Shown: positions 1-9,531 of the stretch, piece after piece
Layout of the letters: each line of letters starts with the position of its first letter
Numbering within the stretch: the first letter of the stretch is position 1
Notes under the pieces: model-generated
Seen by the model: only the letters and a program-made list of their open reading frames with translations
What the model was told of the DNA's origin: nothing
Database searches by the model: none
Program-made: the position numbers and the translations under genes
Source of the DNA: Bernardetiaceae bacterium
GTDB lineage: Bacteria; Bacteroidota; Bacteroidia; Cytophagales; Thermoflexibacteraceae
Direction of reading: 5' to 3'
Assembly (NCBI GenBank): GCA_025057115.1
Contig: JANWWZ010000014.1
Coordinates: forward strand, 1 to 64,000
Length of the DNA stretch: 64,000 nucleotides

Positions 1-522
1 ATTTACCAGTGTTTGATAGGTCAGTATGCAGAGTAGGAGATAGAGAAGCAGTTGGAACCAGTGCGCAGGGGCGGGGTCTTTTCCGAAAAGTTCACAGCCG
101 ATGGCAAAGCTGGCTACTGGGATAGGTCGATAAGCTTGAATAGCTACCGCTTGTGTTTCGTTGCCCGCCCATAAGGTAGTGGTAAAAATCTTGCCCAGGG
201 ATTCGATGCCACTTTGGACGAATGTGTTATTTACAATGGCTGGATAATCATCAAAAACGTAAGTGAGTTTTCCGACTTGGTGGTAGGCACCAAGGCAAGC
301 AACAGTAATTAGCAAGATAGCAACTCTGTGGTATAGTTTTGAGCGAGAGGGGGATTCATCAGCAGGGGGTTTTGAGGGCAGCACTTCGACTTGGGAAACT
401 GGTGGCTTTTGAACAGTTGGACCAGCAAGAGTTTTAGATTTATTTTTCTTTTTATGCTTGGCAAAGAGAACACAAGTAATAAGGTATTGACAAGGCACCT
501 GTATCGCTGAAAAGCTCCTCAT
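1..522 (-). CDS. GT-C type membrane glycosyltransferase, N-terminal part (runs off window start)
   Basis: The minus strand is open from an ATG at 522 to the window edge, 174 codons, with an in-frame stop four codons upstream of the ATG. After a basic, low-complexity N-terminus (HKKKNKSK, then a Pro/Ser-rich linker) comes a membrane segment at about residues 70-85 and then FDDYPAIVNNTFVQ and, further on, YRPIPVASFAIGCELFGK followed by a second hydrophobic helix. A short Asp-Asp loop after the first helix, followed by a YRP(L/I) motif, is the pattern of TMTC/Tmm-type and other GT-C glycosyltransferases that use lipid-linked sugars. The catalytic core and any TPR tail lie outside the window, so the substrate cannot be told. 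It diverges from the OmpA gene at 793. The extreme N-terminus is uncertain; translation may start later. Confidence 0.6.
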   Translation of the reverse strand, partial: MRSFSAIQVPCQYLITCVLFAKHKKKNKSKTLAGPTVQKPPVSQVEVLPSKPPADESPSRSKLYHRVAILLITVACLGAYHQVGKLTYVFDDYPAIVNNTFVQSGIESLGKIFTTTLWAGNETQAVAIQAYRPIPVASFAIGCELFGKDPAPAHWFQLLLYLLLCILTYQTLVN

Positions 523-709
523 CCTAAAAGCAACTTAATTTGAACAAGAAATTACTTTTTTCCACGCAAATCAAAATACATGACACGAAAAATGTATGTC
601 AGCAATGTTATATAATTGATCTTATGTTAAATAAAATGCGCGATAATGCCATGCCGTAATAAGTTGAGATAATGGGGTTGAATAGCCTTTTTCCATTACT
701 GATTCGAGC

Positions 710-725
710 AAATTAAGCTTAATTT
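710..725. promoter_or_regulatory. 16-bp perfect palindrome in the divergent spacer 523-792
   Basis: AAATTAAGCTTAATTT is a perfect dyad lying about 70 bp before the OmpA-family gene in the 270-bp AT-rich spacer between two divergent genes. It could be an operator, but AT-rich DNA yields such dyads by chance and no second copy was noticed. The rest of 523-792 shows no gene and no clear TAnnTTTG box. Confidence 0.25.
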
Positions 726-792
726 AAGGCGCGAAATTTGCCATTTCAACACACAAAATGCTTACAAAGCAAAAGACAAAACTTCTAGCATT

Positions 793-2043
793 ATGTTAAA
801 CAGAGCTGTGGCTGTAGTAATTCTCATGTCCATCATTCATGCTAAAGCTCAGGTGCGTCAAGTGAGGCTGGCTGGTTCTCAAAAGCCATTGCTAGCTTCT
901 GAACTTGCAGTCAGCCCTGACGGAAAGCAACTGATCTTTAAACGGATGGAAAAACAATGGGAAGCCCAACCGGTATTGTTTCAAGTCAATCTGCTCTCAG
1001 ACTCCACCTGCAGCGAGCCAGAGTTGCTACCTGCTTTTTCACAGAAAGACTCCAAAGGCAAATACCTATTCCGCGCTGGAACACCTTTTATTACCTACGA
1101 TGGCAAACAAATCTACTACGAATACGATCCAAAAAGCGACGAAGCTCCTTCTCGCGAAAAAGGCATTTGGGTATATGACATCACCGCCAATCAACACAAA
1201 CAAGTGATTCAAAACGAATATGCTTCCTCTCCTTCAATAAGCCCAGATAAGACTACTTTGTATTTTGAGAACAGCGGTAGGATTTTTCTTGCCAAAAAAG
1301 ACGCTAAAGGCAATTGGGGGAAGCCCACTCCTTTGCCTCCACCAGTAAATCCAGAAAATCCCGATGAAATGAATGTGTTTCCTAAAATTTTAGACGATGG
1401 AAAAACGCTTATTTTTTCCAGTAACAGGCAAGGCGGTGCTGGCGGCTGGGATCTGTATGCTACCACCTTGCAAGCCAATGGCAAATGGACTGTCCCTGTA
1501 AATTTAGACTCTCTCAACTCTGCTGCTGATGAAAGCTGGTGCAGCATTTCTCAAAATCGAGTGCTTTATTTTGTGCGCTGGCGTCGGCTGGGCGAGGGTA
1601 AGATCAACCATAGCGAAGTATTTTGCGTCCATTTGCCTGCTAAAATGGACTTTAGCGGTCTGAGCATTTATAACGGGGGCATTTACGACAACCTTACAGG
1701 CGAACCCCTGCAGCTAGGCGATCTTACCTTTGAAAGCAACTCAGCTGAACTAAACTCCGCTGCCTATGCCACGCTTGACCGATTAGCAAAACTCCTCATT
1801 AACAAACCTGCTATTAAAGTGGAAATTGGCGCCCATACCGATGACCGCGGCGATGAAGAATCTAACCTCCAACTTTCTCAAAAGAGAGCCGATAGCGTAG
1901 TGAGATATTTGCTCGACGCTGGGGTACCTTCTCGGCAAATGCGGGCAAAAGGCTATGGAGAAAGCGTGCCTAAAGTTCCCAATACCAGTGAATCTAACCG
2001 CAGGAAAAATCGGCGCGTTGAGTTTAAACTCCTTATTGAGTAA
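793..2043 (+). CDS. OmpA family protein with PD40 beta-propeller
   Basis: A 416-residue envelope protein. Residues 1-19 form a signal peptide ending in AKAQ. Residues about 40-280 contain PD40/WD40-like repeats (SPDGKQLIF, ISPDKTTLYF, LDDGKTLIFSSNRQGG). Residues about 305-415 are an OmpA-like peptidoglycan-binding domain: GDLTFESNSAELN opens it, followed by the HTDDRGDEESN segment, the LSQKRADSVVRYL helix and the closing NRRKNRRVEF. Such proteins sit in the periplasm or under the outer membrane and bind diaminopimelate of peptidoglycan; several Bacteroidota relatives are T9SS parts or moonlighting adhesins. Here there is no N-terminal TPR, so it is shorter than PorE. The gene is monocistronic and convergent with the M48 peptidase downstream. 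Confidence 0.9.
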   Translation: MLNRAVAVVILMSIIHAKAQVRQVRLAGSQKPLLASELAVSPDGKQLIFKRMEKQWEAQPVLFQVNLLSDSTCSEPELLPAFSQKDSKGKYLFRAGTPFITYDGKQIYYEYDPKSDEAPSREKGIWVYDITANQHKQVIQNEYASSPSISPDKTTLYFENSGRIFLAKKDAKGNWGKPTPLPPPVNPENPDEMNVFPKILDDGKTLIFSSNRQGGAGGWDLYATTLQANGKWTVPVNLDSLNSAADESWCSISQNRVLYFVRWRRLGEGKINHSEVFCVHLPAKMDFSGLSIYNGGIYDNLTGEPLQLGDLTFESNSAELNSAAYATLDRLAKLLINKPAIKVEIGAHTDDRGDEESNLQLSQKRADSVVRYLLDAGVPSRQMRAKGYGESVPKVPNTSESNRRKNRRVEFKLLIE

Positions 2044-2075
2044 CATTTGCATCAAAGGGAGAAAAAATGCTTGTT

Positions 2076-2096
2076 TATCAAGTAGATAACTTGATA
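2076..2096. terminator. Small hairpin between convergent genes
   Basis: TATCAAGT and ACTTGATA form a perfect 8-bp stem around a 5-nt loop in the 53-bp spacer between the convergent OmpA and M48 genes. There is no clear T-run on either side, so its role as a terminator is a guess from position. Confidence 0.35.
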
Positions 2097-2912
2097 CTAA
2101 GGACTTTGGCGGAAAGGGGATTTATTATAGAACTCCATCGCCTTAGGAATCAAGTTATTGAGTTGATGAATTCGAGTTTGGGTGGAAGGATGTGTTGAAA
2201 GAAATTCGGGAACCGCAGTACGGCTAGTAGCAGCCATGCGCTCCCAAAACTTAGGAGCTTCTCTTGGATCATAACCAGCATAAGCGGAAAACATGAGCCC
2301 TATCTCGTCAGCTTCGGATTCGTGTTTGCGACTAAAAGGCAGTAAAACGCCGAGCTGGGTACCTATTCCATAGGCTGCCATCCATGCAGCTTGTGTTTCA
2401 CGGGGTTTGTTGCTTAGGGCAATTGCCAGACCTACTTGCCCTACCGTAGCTAGCAAATTCTGACTCAAGCGTTCATCCCCATGCCCTGCAATTGCATGCG
2501 CAATTTCGTGCCCCATCACTACTGCAAGACCATTTTCGTCTTTGCAAATAGGTAAAATACCTGTATAAACAACTACCTTTCCGCCAGGCATGCACCATGC
2601 GTTGGCTTGTTCATTTTCTACCAGATTAAATTCCCATGAAAAGCCCTCGAGTCGGTCTGACATGTTCATTTCAGCCATGTATTTTTCCACGCCTTGCCGA
2701 ATGCGCTCCCCTACCCTACGCACAGTAGCTACCGCTTGTGCATTAGTCGAAAGCCGATTTTGCCGCAAGAATTGGCTGTATTGCGTAGCGCTCATGGCGA
2801 GTATTTCACTGTGTGGAATTAAACTCAATTGCCTTCTACCTGTAACAGGTACGGTTTGGCAGGCTGCCATGAGTATGAAAATCAGCAAAATAGCATGTGT
2901 CAAAAGTTTCAT
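2097..2912 (-). CDS. M48 family metallopeptidase, lipoprotein
   Basis: A 271-residue zinc peptidase. The N-terminus is a lipoprotein signal with Cys18 after LMAA, then TGRRQLSLIP, a segment typical of the M48/BepA-like lipoproteins of Bacteroidota. The zinc site is visible as HEIAH (residues 135-139) and HESEAD (about 197-202). Family members such as BepA and LoiP degrade or help fold outer-membrane proteins, so a periplasmic, membrane-anchored quality-control role is likely. It is the last gene of the minus-strand run from 7426, 48 bp after the ABC ATPase. A second M48 gene, without lipobox, lies at 59513. Confidence 0.9.
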   Translation of the reverse strand: MKLLTHAILLIFILMAACQTVPVTGRRQLSLIPHSEILAMSATQYSQFLRQNRLSTNAQAVATVRRVGERIRQGVEKYMAEMNMSDRLEGFSWEFNLVENEQANAWCMPGGKVVVYTGILPICKDENGLAVVMGHEIAHAIAGHGDERLSQNLLATVGQVGLAIALSNKPRETQAAWMAAYGIGTQLGVLLPFSRKHESEADEIGLMFSAYAGYDPREAPKFWERMAATSRTAVPEFLSTHPSTQTRIHQLNNLIPKAMEFYNKSPFRQSP

Positions 2913-2960
2913 AGGCGCTTTGTATTTGCAAATTCATCAAAACAATTTTCCGACCAGATT

Positions 2961-3983
2961 TCAAGGCAGACAGGCATATTGTAAAATATTAACTAAAACT
3001 GAGCTGTCTACACTAATATCGGGAACAAAACCTGTTCTTGCAGTAAGCTGCCATCCCTGCCCTACTATCAAATACTCCCAATAACTTCCAAAAAAGCGAA
3101 TTTTTTTTACCTTTCCTATGTTTTGACCCTCGTTTCTTGAAGCAGCTTGGACCAAAATGCTTTCTGGACGGATACAAATTTTACTTATTTTATGTTTATT
3201 GGTCAACTTGGCAAAATTTCCAATAGGTGTCTGCAAAGTGTTGCCAACTTCATTAACATGAAGTAAATTAGCCTTTCCCAGAAAAACAGCTACGTATTCG
3301 TTAGCAGGTTGGAAATAAAGCTCTTCAGGCTTGCCATATTGTTGCAGAAAGCCATTTTTTAGCACTGCAATTCGGTCCGCAGTGGCTAGAGTGTCGCGCG
3401 TATCGTGGGTTACAAATAGAGTAGTTATTTGTAGTTGTTCAAGTAAATCGAAGAGCTCGTCGCGCACTTGATCTTTGAGCAATTCGTCGAGGTTGCTAAA
3501 GGGTTCGTCAAGGAGTAGGAGTTCAGGTTGAGGAGCCAGCGCTCGGGCAATGGCTACGCGTTGCTGCTGACCGCCAGAAAGCTGATGCGGATAGCGCTTT
3601 TCATACCCTGAAAGACCTACCAACGCTAGTACTTCCGCTGAACGCTTGTTTTTTTCGGAAGCGCTTCCTTCAATCCCAAACTCAATATTTTCGCTTACTG
3701 TTAAGTGGGGGAAAAGAGCATAGTCCTGAAATACCATACCTACGCGGCGTTTTTCGGGTTTGACCCATTTCTCAGCTGAGGCTATTGCCTTACCACTAAT
3801 AGCAATGCTGCCTTTTTGAGGTATTTCCAGACCGGCAATGAGGCGCAACAAGGTTGTCTTTCCGCAACCGCTTTCGCCAATGACAGCTACTAACTCTCCT
3901 CGCTGTACTTCTAGGCTAAAATTGCATAGGGCCGGCTTTTCTGTACCAGAGTAAGTAAAACTCACTTGTTCAATCTGAAGCAC
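2961..3983 (-). CDS. ABC transporter ATP-binding protein (FbpC/PotA/CysA type, with TOBE domain)
   Basis: A 340-residue ATPase. Walker A is GESGCGKTT (36-44), the signature LSGGQQQ (135-141), Walker B LLLLDE (155-160) and the switch histidine sits in VTHD (about 191-194). From about residue 230 onward a TOBE-like domain follows, as in importers of iron(III), sulfate/molybdate or polyamines. It would energise import across the inner membrane. No permease or binding protein lies near: the gene overlaps the upstream GT2 gene by 14 bp and is followed by an M48 peptidase. The substrate therefore cannot be inferred from context. Confidence 0.9.
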   Translation of the reverse strand: MLQIEQVSFTYSGTEKPALCNFSLEVQRGELVAVIGESGCGKTTLLRLIAGLEIPQKGSIAISGKAIASAEKWVKPEKRRVGMVFQDYALFPHLTVSENIEFGIEGSASEKNKRSAEVLALVGLSGYEKRYPHQLSGGQQQRVAIARALAPQPELLLLDEPFSNLDELLKDQVRDELFDLLEQLQITTLFVTHDTRDTLATADRIAVLKNGFLQQYGKPEELYFQPANEYVAVFLGKANLLHVNEVGNTLQTPIGNFAKLTNKHKISKICIRPESILVQAASRNEGQNIGKVKKIRFFGSYWEYLIVGQGWQLTARTGFVPDISVDSSVLVNILQYACLP

Positions 3984-4965
3984 AGTTATCGCTAGAGTTG
4001 AAATTAATTCTCTCAGCTATTAGATAGTCGTTGCGATTGGGAGCAGAAAGCAAAACCATTTCGGCAAGAAATCCAGTTAAAAACAATTGGGTGCCGATGA
4101 TAGCCGCTGTAAGGGCTAAAAAAAACAAGGGTTGATCTACTACATCGCGTGGAGGAGGCATTCCTGGACGCGACTTGATAAATTTTTCAAGCACTAAATA
4201 AAAAGAAATTCCTCCACCTGTTAAAAAAGCTAGCAGACCGATGCCACCAAAGAAGTGCATGGGTCGTTTGCGAAATTTTCCAACAAATAAAATAGACATT
4301 AAATCTAAAAAACCATGTACAAAGCGCTCTGGTCCAAATTTTGTTGCGCCATACTTGCGCGGGCGATGTTCTACGACCTTCTCCCCTATTTTTTTAAAAC
4401 CTGCCCATTTGGCAATTAGTGGTATATAGCGATGCATTTCGCCATACACTTCTATGCTTTTGACCACTTCTTGGCGGTAAGCCTTTAGCCCGCAGTTAAA
4501 ATCATGCAAAGGAATACCTGATACCCAACGAGTTACAGCATTAAATAGCTTAGTAGGAATAGTTTTGCTTCTAGGATCATAGCGCTTTTTTTTCCAACCA
4601 GAGACTAAGTCGTATCCTTGGCGGGTGATCATTTGATATAAAGCTGGAATTTCGTCGGGACTGTCTTGCATATCGGCATCCATGGTAATAACTACCTTGC
4701 CTTCAGCAGCACGAAATCCCACGTGTAAAGCAGCTGACTTGCCATAGTTGCGCCTGAAGCGAATCCCTTTAATAGCTGGATTGCGAGCTCCTATTTGTTC
4801 AACGACTCTCCAGGTGTCATCTGAACTACCATCATCTACAATAATGACCTCATAAGCAAATTGATGTTGAGTTACTACGCGCTCAATCCACTGGCATAAC
4901 TCTGGAAGAGATTCGCACTCGTTATACGCAGGAATGACAATAGAAAGATGAAGTGGCTGATTCAT
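3970..4965 (-). CDS. Polyprenyl-phosphate glycosyltransferase, GT2 family (GtrB/ArnC/DPM1-like)
   Basis: A 331-residue inner-membrane enzyme expected to move a sugar from a nucleotide donor to undecaprenyl phosphate on the cytoplasmic face. Residues 1-230 are a GT-A fold with IIVDDGSSDD (41-50) and the metal-binding DADMQD (96-101), and NCGLKAYR further on. Two long hydrophobic segments follow at about 238-262 and 275-305, the GtrB/ArnC arrangement. Its start overlaps the stop of the preceding GT-C-like gene by 4 bp (ATGA), so the two are almost surely translated together: one makes the lipid-linked sugar, the other would use it after flipping. Confidence 0.9.
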   Translation of the reverse strand: MNQPLHLSIVIPAYNECESLPELCQWIERVVTQHQFAYEVIIVDDGSSDDTWRVVEQIGARNPAIKGIRFRRNYGKSAALHVGFRAAEGKVVITMDADMQDSPDEIPALYQMITRQGYDLVSGWKKKRYDPRSKTIPTKLFNAVTRWVSGIPLHDFNCGLKAYRQEVVKSIEVYGEMHRYIPLIAKWAGFKKIGEKVVEHRPRKYGATKFGPERFVHGFLDLMSILFVGKFRKRPMHFFGGIGLLAFLTGGGISFYLVLEKFIKSRPGMPPPRDVVDQPLFFLALTAAIIGTQLFLTGFLAEMVLLSAPNRNDYLIAERINFNSSDNCASD

Positions 4966-6518
4966 CGGTGATTTTTTCTATGATAGTGGCAAAAAAGCCA
5001 AGACTGATAGCGCTCCCATTCATCGGGATGAAACCACGATCGATGTTCATGTAAAAAAAGTCGTTCAATGTAAGGCATAATGACAATATCTTGGATGTTG
5101 TTTTTGTCCAGTTGGGCAAATTGTTCATTGTAATGGGCTACTGATGCGATGCGGCTTTGAGCCACTGGATCATACTCGTATGGAAAAGTAACAATTAACC
5201 GCGCTATGTTTGTTTTCCCATGTAAGGTTTTAAAAAGTGATTTTAGAGTCATCGGCCAGACATAATCTTGAACAGGATTGCTTACGATGACTAGCCAATC
5301 GTCTTTTCGGCTTCGGCTAATTACCGAGTGGATAATATTTTCAGTATGCCGACAAGTACTTACGTAATTTCTCAAACTTCGAAAAGCTTGCTCGGGATTG
5401 TCGGAGATTTTAGGCAACATTTCGGCACCTATGTAGAGAAGCAGCAGCAGGCCGTAATAGTTATACACTTTGGAATGAAATTGCAATTGATTGAAAATAA
5501 GCGCTATAGCGAAAGCTGGCGCAAAAAAAGCTGGAAAGAGATAGCGAAGCACCCATCCAGCGCGGGCATGCAAAACAACCTGAGGCAACAAAATTGCCGC
5601 AAAAAAGAGTAGTAAAATAACCGCAGTTTTACTTTTCAAAAAGCTGATGATTTTTTCGCGTTCGTTAAAAGCAACTAATAAAAATACCCCGCTAAAGAGG
5701 TACATGTAAAAAGAATTAGTAGCAAAAAAATCCAGCAAAGTGCGGACATATGTGTTAAGGGGAGTATCAATAGATACCCCTACTCCCCTAGCTTGACCGC
5801 CAAAGTAAACCAAAAGATAAATGAGTTCTGCAAAAAAGAGAATTGCTACGGGGATGGCAAAAGGCAACGCTTTGGTTACGAGCTGCTTCCAGCTCCAAGA
5901 AGGATTAATCATCTCAAGCTGCCAAATGTAAAATAATACAAACGCAGGAAGTAACAAAAGAAAGCTTTCTTTAGAAGCCATACTAGCTACGACGCTTAGC
6001 AACGCCATCCAAAGCCACCTAACATTGCGGTGAGCTGCAAGAGCAAGTAAGTAAAAAGTCGAAGAAGAAAAAAAAACGCCCGAAGGCTCGCTACACATGT
6101 TGTACCATATCCAAAACTGCGTTCCTAGCATGAGTATTGCTGGCAACGCCCAACTTGCGCGTTTAGTCCATCCCATTATTTGACCTGTGAGATACAACAG
6201 AAAAAATGAACTGGCTCCCAACAACATAAAGAAAAAGCGAATACCAAGCATGTTAGAGCCAAAAAACTTGGAAAAAAAAGCAAAAGTGGTAAAACCCACC
6301 AAGTTAGGGCTGGACCTATTTACAAAAAGATGTTTCAAAATTTCATAAAAATCTTGCCCAAAACTTTTACCGTTTTGATAGTAGAGATCAAGCCCAAAAA
6401 ACACATAAGGATCTAAATCTGGATGTAGGCCCGCTGTGAGCAACCCAGTGGCATAAAAAAATAACAACCATCCTAAAAAAACTATGACAAATATTTTAAA
6501 GTTGGTCTTCATTGTCAA
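4962..6518 (-). CDS. Multi-span membrane protein, probable GT-C glycosyltransferase
   Basis: A 518-residue protein with roughly ten hydrophobic segments and a soluble tail of about 130 residues. An acidic loop, LHPDLDPYVFFGLD, follows the first membrane helix, where GT-C enzymes such as ArnT and PMTs place their catalytic Asp. NRSSPNLVGF and the aromatic WIWYNMCSEPSG lie in later loops. I recognise the architecture rather than a specific family. The 4-bp overlaps with the PfkB kinase upstream and the GT2 gene downstream argue for one operon in which this protein transfers a lipid-linked sugar to a periplasmic acceptor (lipid, glycan or protein). Confidence 0.7.
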   Translation of the reverse strand: MTMKTNFKIFVIVFLGWLLFFYATGLLTAGLHPDLDPYVFFGLDLYYQNGKSFGQDFYEILKHLFVNRSSPNLVGFTTFAFFSKFFGSNMLGIRFFFMLLGASSFFLLYLTGQIMGWTKRASWALPAILMLGTQFWIWYNMCSEPSGVFFSSSTFYLLALAAHRNVRWLWMALLSVVASMASKESFLLLLPAFVLFYIWQLEMINPSWSWKQLVTKALPFAIPVAILFFAELIYLLVYFGGQARGVGVSIDTPLNTYVRTLLDFFATNSFYMYLFSGVFLLVAFNEREKIISFLKSKTAVILLLFFAAILLPQVVLHARAGWVLRYLFPAFFAPAFAIALIFNQLQFHSKVYNYYGLLLLLYIGAEMLPKISDNPEQAFRSLRNYVSTCRHTENIIHSVISRSRKDDWLVIVSNPVQDYVWPMTLKSLFKTLHGKTNIARLIVTFPYEYDPVAQSRIASVAHYNEQFAQLDKNNIQDIVIMPYIERLFLHEHRSWFHPDEWERYQSWLFCHYHRKNHR

Positions 6519-7426
6519 ACAATTCTTACCAGTTCGTGGAATTGAGCAGCTCGTTCTTCTATTTCACTGTAGGAAAGTCCCATAATGCGCTCTGGACCAA
6601 ATTTTTCCACACAAAAGGATGCCATCGCCGAGCCATAAATAACAGCGCGTTTCATGTTTTCAAAAGAAAAATCGCCTGTTCTGGCAAGGTAACCGGTAAA
6701 TCCACCTGCAAAGGAATCCCCTGCGCCGGTGGGGTCAAAAACTTCTTCTAAGGGCAAGGCTGGAGCAAAAAACACTTTATCTTGGCTAAAGAGCAAAGCA
6801 CCATGCTCCCCTTTTTTGATGATAACGTACTTGGGACCCATTTCCAAAAGACGGCGAGCAGCCAGGCGCAAAGAATATTCTCTTGTAAGCTGGCGAGCCT
6901 CTTCATCGTTAATGGAAAGCACGTCTACTAGACCAAGTACTTGCTTAAGTTCCTCAAAAGCAATGCTAATCCAAAGGTTCATCGTGTCCATTACAACTAG
7001 TTGAGGTCTATTTTTCAAACGGTGAATGACTGTAGCTTGGATAGAAGGCGTCAAATTGCCTAGCATGAGCACCTGACAATCTTGATAGCTTTCGGGAATT
7101 ACTGGGTCAAAATCTTCCAACACGTTTAATTCAGTAACTAAGGTGTCGCGAGTGTTCATGTCGTTGTGGTAGCGCCCTGCCCAGAAAAACGACTTTTTGT
7201 CTTGCCGCACTTGTAGCCCTTCTACATCAATGCCATGTTGGCGAAAGGTGTTTACATGTTCAGGAGTAAAATCATATCCTACTACAGCTACTAAATTGAC
7301 CTTAGGGGCAAAGTAAGAAGCTGCAAGAGTGATGTAGGTAGCCGAGCCGCCGATAACTTTTTCGGCTTTTCCGAAAGGCGTTTCTAAGGCATCAAAAGCT
7401 ACCGTGCCTACTGCAAGTAAACTCAT
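6515..7426 (-). CDS. PfkB family carbohydrate kinase
   Basis: A 303-residue ribokinase-fold kinase. The N-terminal GG motif is seen in KVIGGSATYI (about 23-32) and the C-terminal PfkB signature in DPTGAGDSFAGG (231-242) with the catalytic base Asp237. It phosphorylates a sugar or nucleoside; the sequence alone does not tell which. It is the first gene of the operon and overlaps the membrane GT-C-like gene by ATGA, so it may supply an activated sugar for the glycosylation genes, although close PfkB homologs of this kind also occur alone in Bacteroidota. Confidence 0.85.
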   Translation of the reverse strand: MSLLAVGTVAFDALETPFGKAEKVIGGSATYITLAASYFAPKVNLVAVVGYDFTPEHVNTFRQHGIDVEGLQVRQDKKSFFWAGRYHNDMNTRDTLVTELNVLEDFDPVIPESYQDCQVLMLGNLTPSIQATVIHRLKNRPQLVVMDTMNLWISIAFEELKQVLGLVDVLSINDEEARQLTREYSLRLAARRLLEMGPKYVIIKKGEHGALLFSQDKVFFAPALPLEEVFDPTGAGDSFAGGFTGYLARTGDFSFENMKRAVIYGSAMASFCVEKFGPERIMGLSYSEIEERAAQFHELVRIV

Positions 7427-7518
7427 AACAATACTGGTTGCACGGCGAAGTTAGCAAAAACCAAAACAATCTTTGCAAATAAGTATTTATGAACTAATGT
7501 CAATTTTTATTGATTTAC

Positions 7519-7550
7519 TTTGTCCCACAACCATTGCTTTATTACCTTTG
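7519..7550 (+). promoter_or_regulatory. Bacteroidota-type promoter of parE (TTTG-N20-TAnnTTTG)
   Basis: TTTG at 7519-7522 and TACCTTTG at 7543-7550 are separated by 20 nt, matching the -33/-7 consensus of the Bacteroidota primary sigma factor. The expected transcription start, near 7556, is about 30 nt before the ATG at 7587. The box lies inside the longer reading frame that begins at 7473, which argues against that upstream start. Confidence 0.65.
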
Positions 7551-7586
7551 CATGGGCAACCTCTCAAAACTGATTTTGCAAGTCCA

Positions 7587-9443
7587 ATGCATACTACCGC
7601 TTACACCGAAGAAAGTATTAAATCTTTAGATTGGAAGGAACACATCCGTCTCCGTCCCGGGATGTATATTGGCAAGTTAGGAGATGGTTCAGCCCCTGAT
7701 GATGGCATTTACGTGTTGGTCAAAGAAATTATCGACAATAGCATCGATGAACATTTAATGGGCTACGGCAAACAAATCGATCTTACTGTTACGGGTCAAC
7801 GAGTGGAGGTGCGCGACTATGGACGCGGAATCCCTCTGGGCAAAGTCATTGATTGTGTTAGCAAAATTAACACAGGCGGCAAATACGACAGTGGTGCATT
7901 TCAAAAATCAGTAGGACTCAATGGAGTAGGTACCAAAGCCGTCAATGCTCTTTCTACTTACTTTTGCGTAGAATCCTTCCGCGATGGAGAGGTCAAAAAA
8001 GCAGAGTTCTCCTGTGGCAAGTTAATCAAAGACCATCCCATCGCTAAAACGAATGAAAAAAATGGGACGCGGGTCATTTTTGAGCCTGATGCCCACATTT
8101 TCAAAAATTTTCACTTTATTGAAGAGTATCTGCAAGAGCAGGTGTGGAACTACGTTTTTCTCAACAGCAACCTCACAATTTACTACAACGGTCAGCCGTA
8201 TCGTTCCAAAAACGGCTTAGCGGACTTACTTGCCAGAAAAACCAGCCAAGAAGACTGTTACTATCCCATTATTCACCTCAAAGGCGAAGATATTGAAATT
8301 GCTATTACTCACACCAACCAGTATGGCGAAGAATATTATTCTTTTGTCAATGGTCAGCACACTACCCAAGGAGGCACGCATGTGGTTGCGTTTCGCGAAG
8401 CCATAGTAAAAACTCTGCGCGAGTTTTATAAAAAGCAGTTTGAGGCATCTGATATTCGGGCTTCTATGGTAGCGGCGATTGCTATTCGTGTTCAAGAGCC
8501 AGTGTTTGAGTCGCAAACTAAAACCAAACTGGGCAGCGAAAATATTGCTCCCGATGGCATTAGCATTCGCAAATTTGTCAATGATTTTGTCAGCAAGGCT
8601 TTAGATGACTATCTGCATAAAAATCCAGCTACTGCTGAGGCACTGCTCAAGCGCATTTTACAATCTGAGCGAGAGCGCAAAGAGATAGCAGGCATCAAAA
8701 AACTGGCTAATGAACGAGCTAAAAAAGCTAGCTTACACAACAAAAAACTTCGCGACTGCCGTTTGCATCTCAATGAAGGCAAAGACGAACGCCGTTTTGA
8801 AACTACTTTATTCATTACCGAAGGCGACTCTGCCAGTGGAAGCCTAACCAAAGCCCGAGATGTCCAAACCCAAGCCGTCTTTAGCTTGCGCGGCAAACCG
8901 CTTAACTGCTATGGACTTACCAAAAAAGTAGTATATGAAAACGAAGAGTTCAATTTACTGCAGCATGCCCTTAACATTGAAGAAGGGCTAGAAGGATTGC
9001 GCTACAATAGAATTGTGATTGCCACTGATGCTGATGTAGACGGAATGCACATTAGATTACTTTTGTTGACATTTTTCCTACAATTTTTTCCAGATCTAGT
9101 CAGACATGGGCATTTATACATCTTAGAAACTCCCCTTTTTCGCGTGCGCAACAAACAAAAAACAATCTATTGCTATTCTGAGGAAGAAAAGCAAGCTGCT
9201 ATTGCTCAGTTAGGCAGCAAACCTGAAATTACCCGTTTCAAGGGTCTGGGTGAAATTTCTCCTGAAGAGTTCAGCCGTTTTATCGGCGAGGATATGCGCC
9301 TTGAACCCGTAATTCTCAAGAAAGATACCCCTATCAACAAGCTACTTGCTTATTACATGGGAAAGAATACACCTGAGCGCCAACAGTTTATTATAGATAA
9401 CCTCCGCATGGAAATAGATGCGCCTCTGTTGCCAGAGGATTGA
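7587..9443 (+). CDS. parE: DNA topoisomerase IV subunit B
   Basis: A 618-residue type IIA topoisomerase ATPase subunit that, with ParC, decatenates chromosomes. [15 protein letters not shown] and the GHKL ATP site with EIIDNSIDE are N-terminal; the TOPRIM part carries EGDSASGS (about 411-418) and TDADVDGMH (about 479-487), and [11 protein letters not shown] follows. The N-terminal wording and length point to ParE rather than GyrB. I chose the ATG at 7587: the family begins a few residues before the DWKEHIR block, and a good promoter lies between 7473 and 7587. ParC is not adjacent. The reading frame could be extended to 7473, adding 38 residues of no family resemblance. Confidence 0.93.
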   Translation: MHTTAYTEESIKSLDWKEHIRLRPGMYIGKLGDGSAPDDGIYVLVKEIIDNSIDEHLMGYGKQIDLTVTGQRVEVRDYGRGIPLGKVIDCVSKINTGGKYDSGAFQKSVGLNGVGTKAVNALSTYFCVESFRDGEVKKAEFSCGKLIKDHPIAKTNEKNGTRVIFEPDAHIFKNFHFIEEYLQEQVWNYVFLNSNLTIYYNGQPYRSKNGLADLLARKTSQEDCYYPIIHLKGEDIEIAITHTNQYGEEYYSFVNGQHTTQGGTHVVAFREAIVKTLREFYKKQFEASDIRASMVAAIAIRVQEPVFESQTKTKLGSENIAPDGISIRKFVNDFVSKALDDYLHKNPATAEALLKRILQSERERKEIAGIKKLANERAKKASLHNKKLRDCRLHLNEGKDERRFETTLFITEGDSASGSLTKARDVQTQAVFSLRGKPLNCYGLTKKVVYENEEFNLLQHALNIEEGLEGLRYNRIVIATDADVDGMHIRLLLLTFFLQFFPDLVRHGHLYILETPLFRVRNKQKTIYCYSEEEKQAAIAQLGSKPEITRFKGLGEISPEEFSRFIGEDMRLEPVILKKDTPINKLLAYYMGKNTPERQQFIIDNLRMEIDAPLLPED

Positions 9444-9531
9444 TCAAAAATGTAAGGATGAAAATTTACCTTGCCACGCGGTTTATTTTCGCGTGCTGTA
9501 TGTAAAAAATACTTGCTTTAAAAACAATTAT

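Noticed and set aside
5328-5612. 94-codon plus-strand frame inside the membrane glycosyltransferase
   Set aside because: It is antisense to a clear gene and has no features of its own.
7473-7586. Upstream start of parE
   Set aside because: A TTTG-N20-TACCTTTG promoter lies inside it and the added 38 residues match no ParE.
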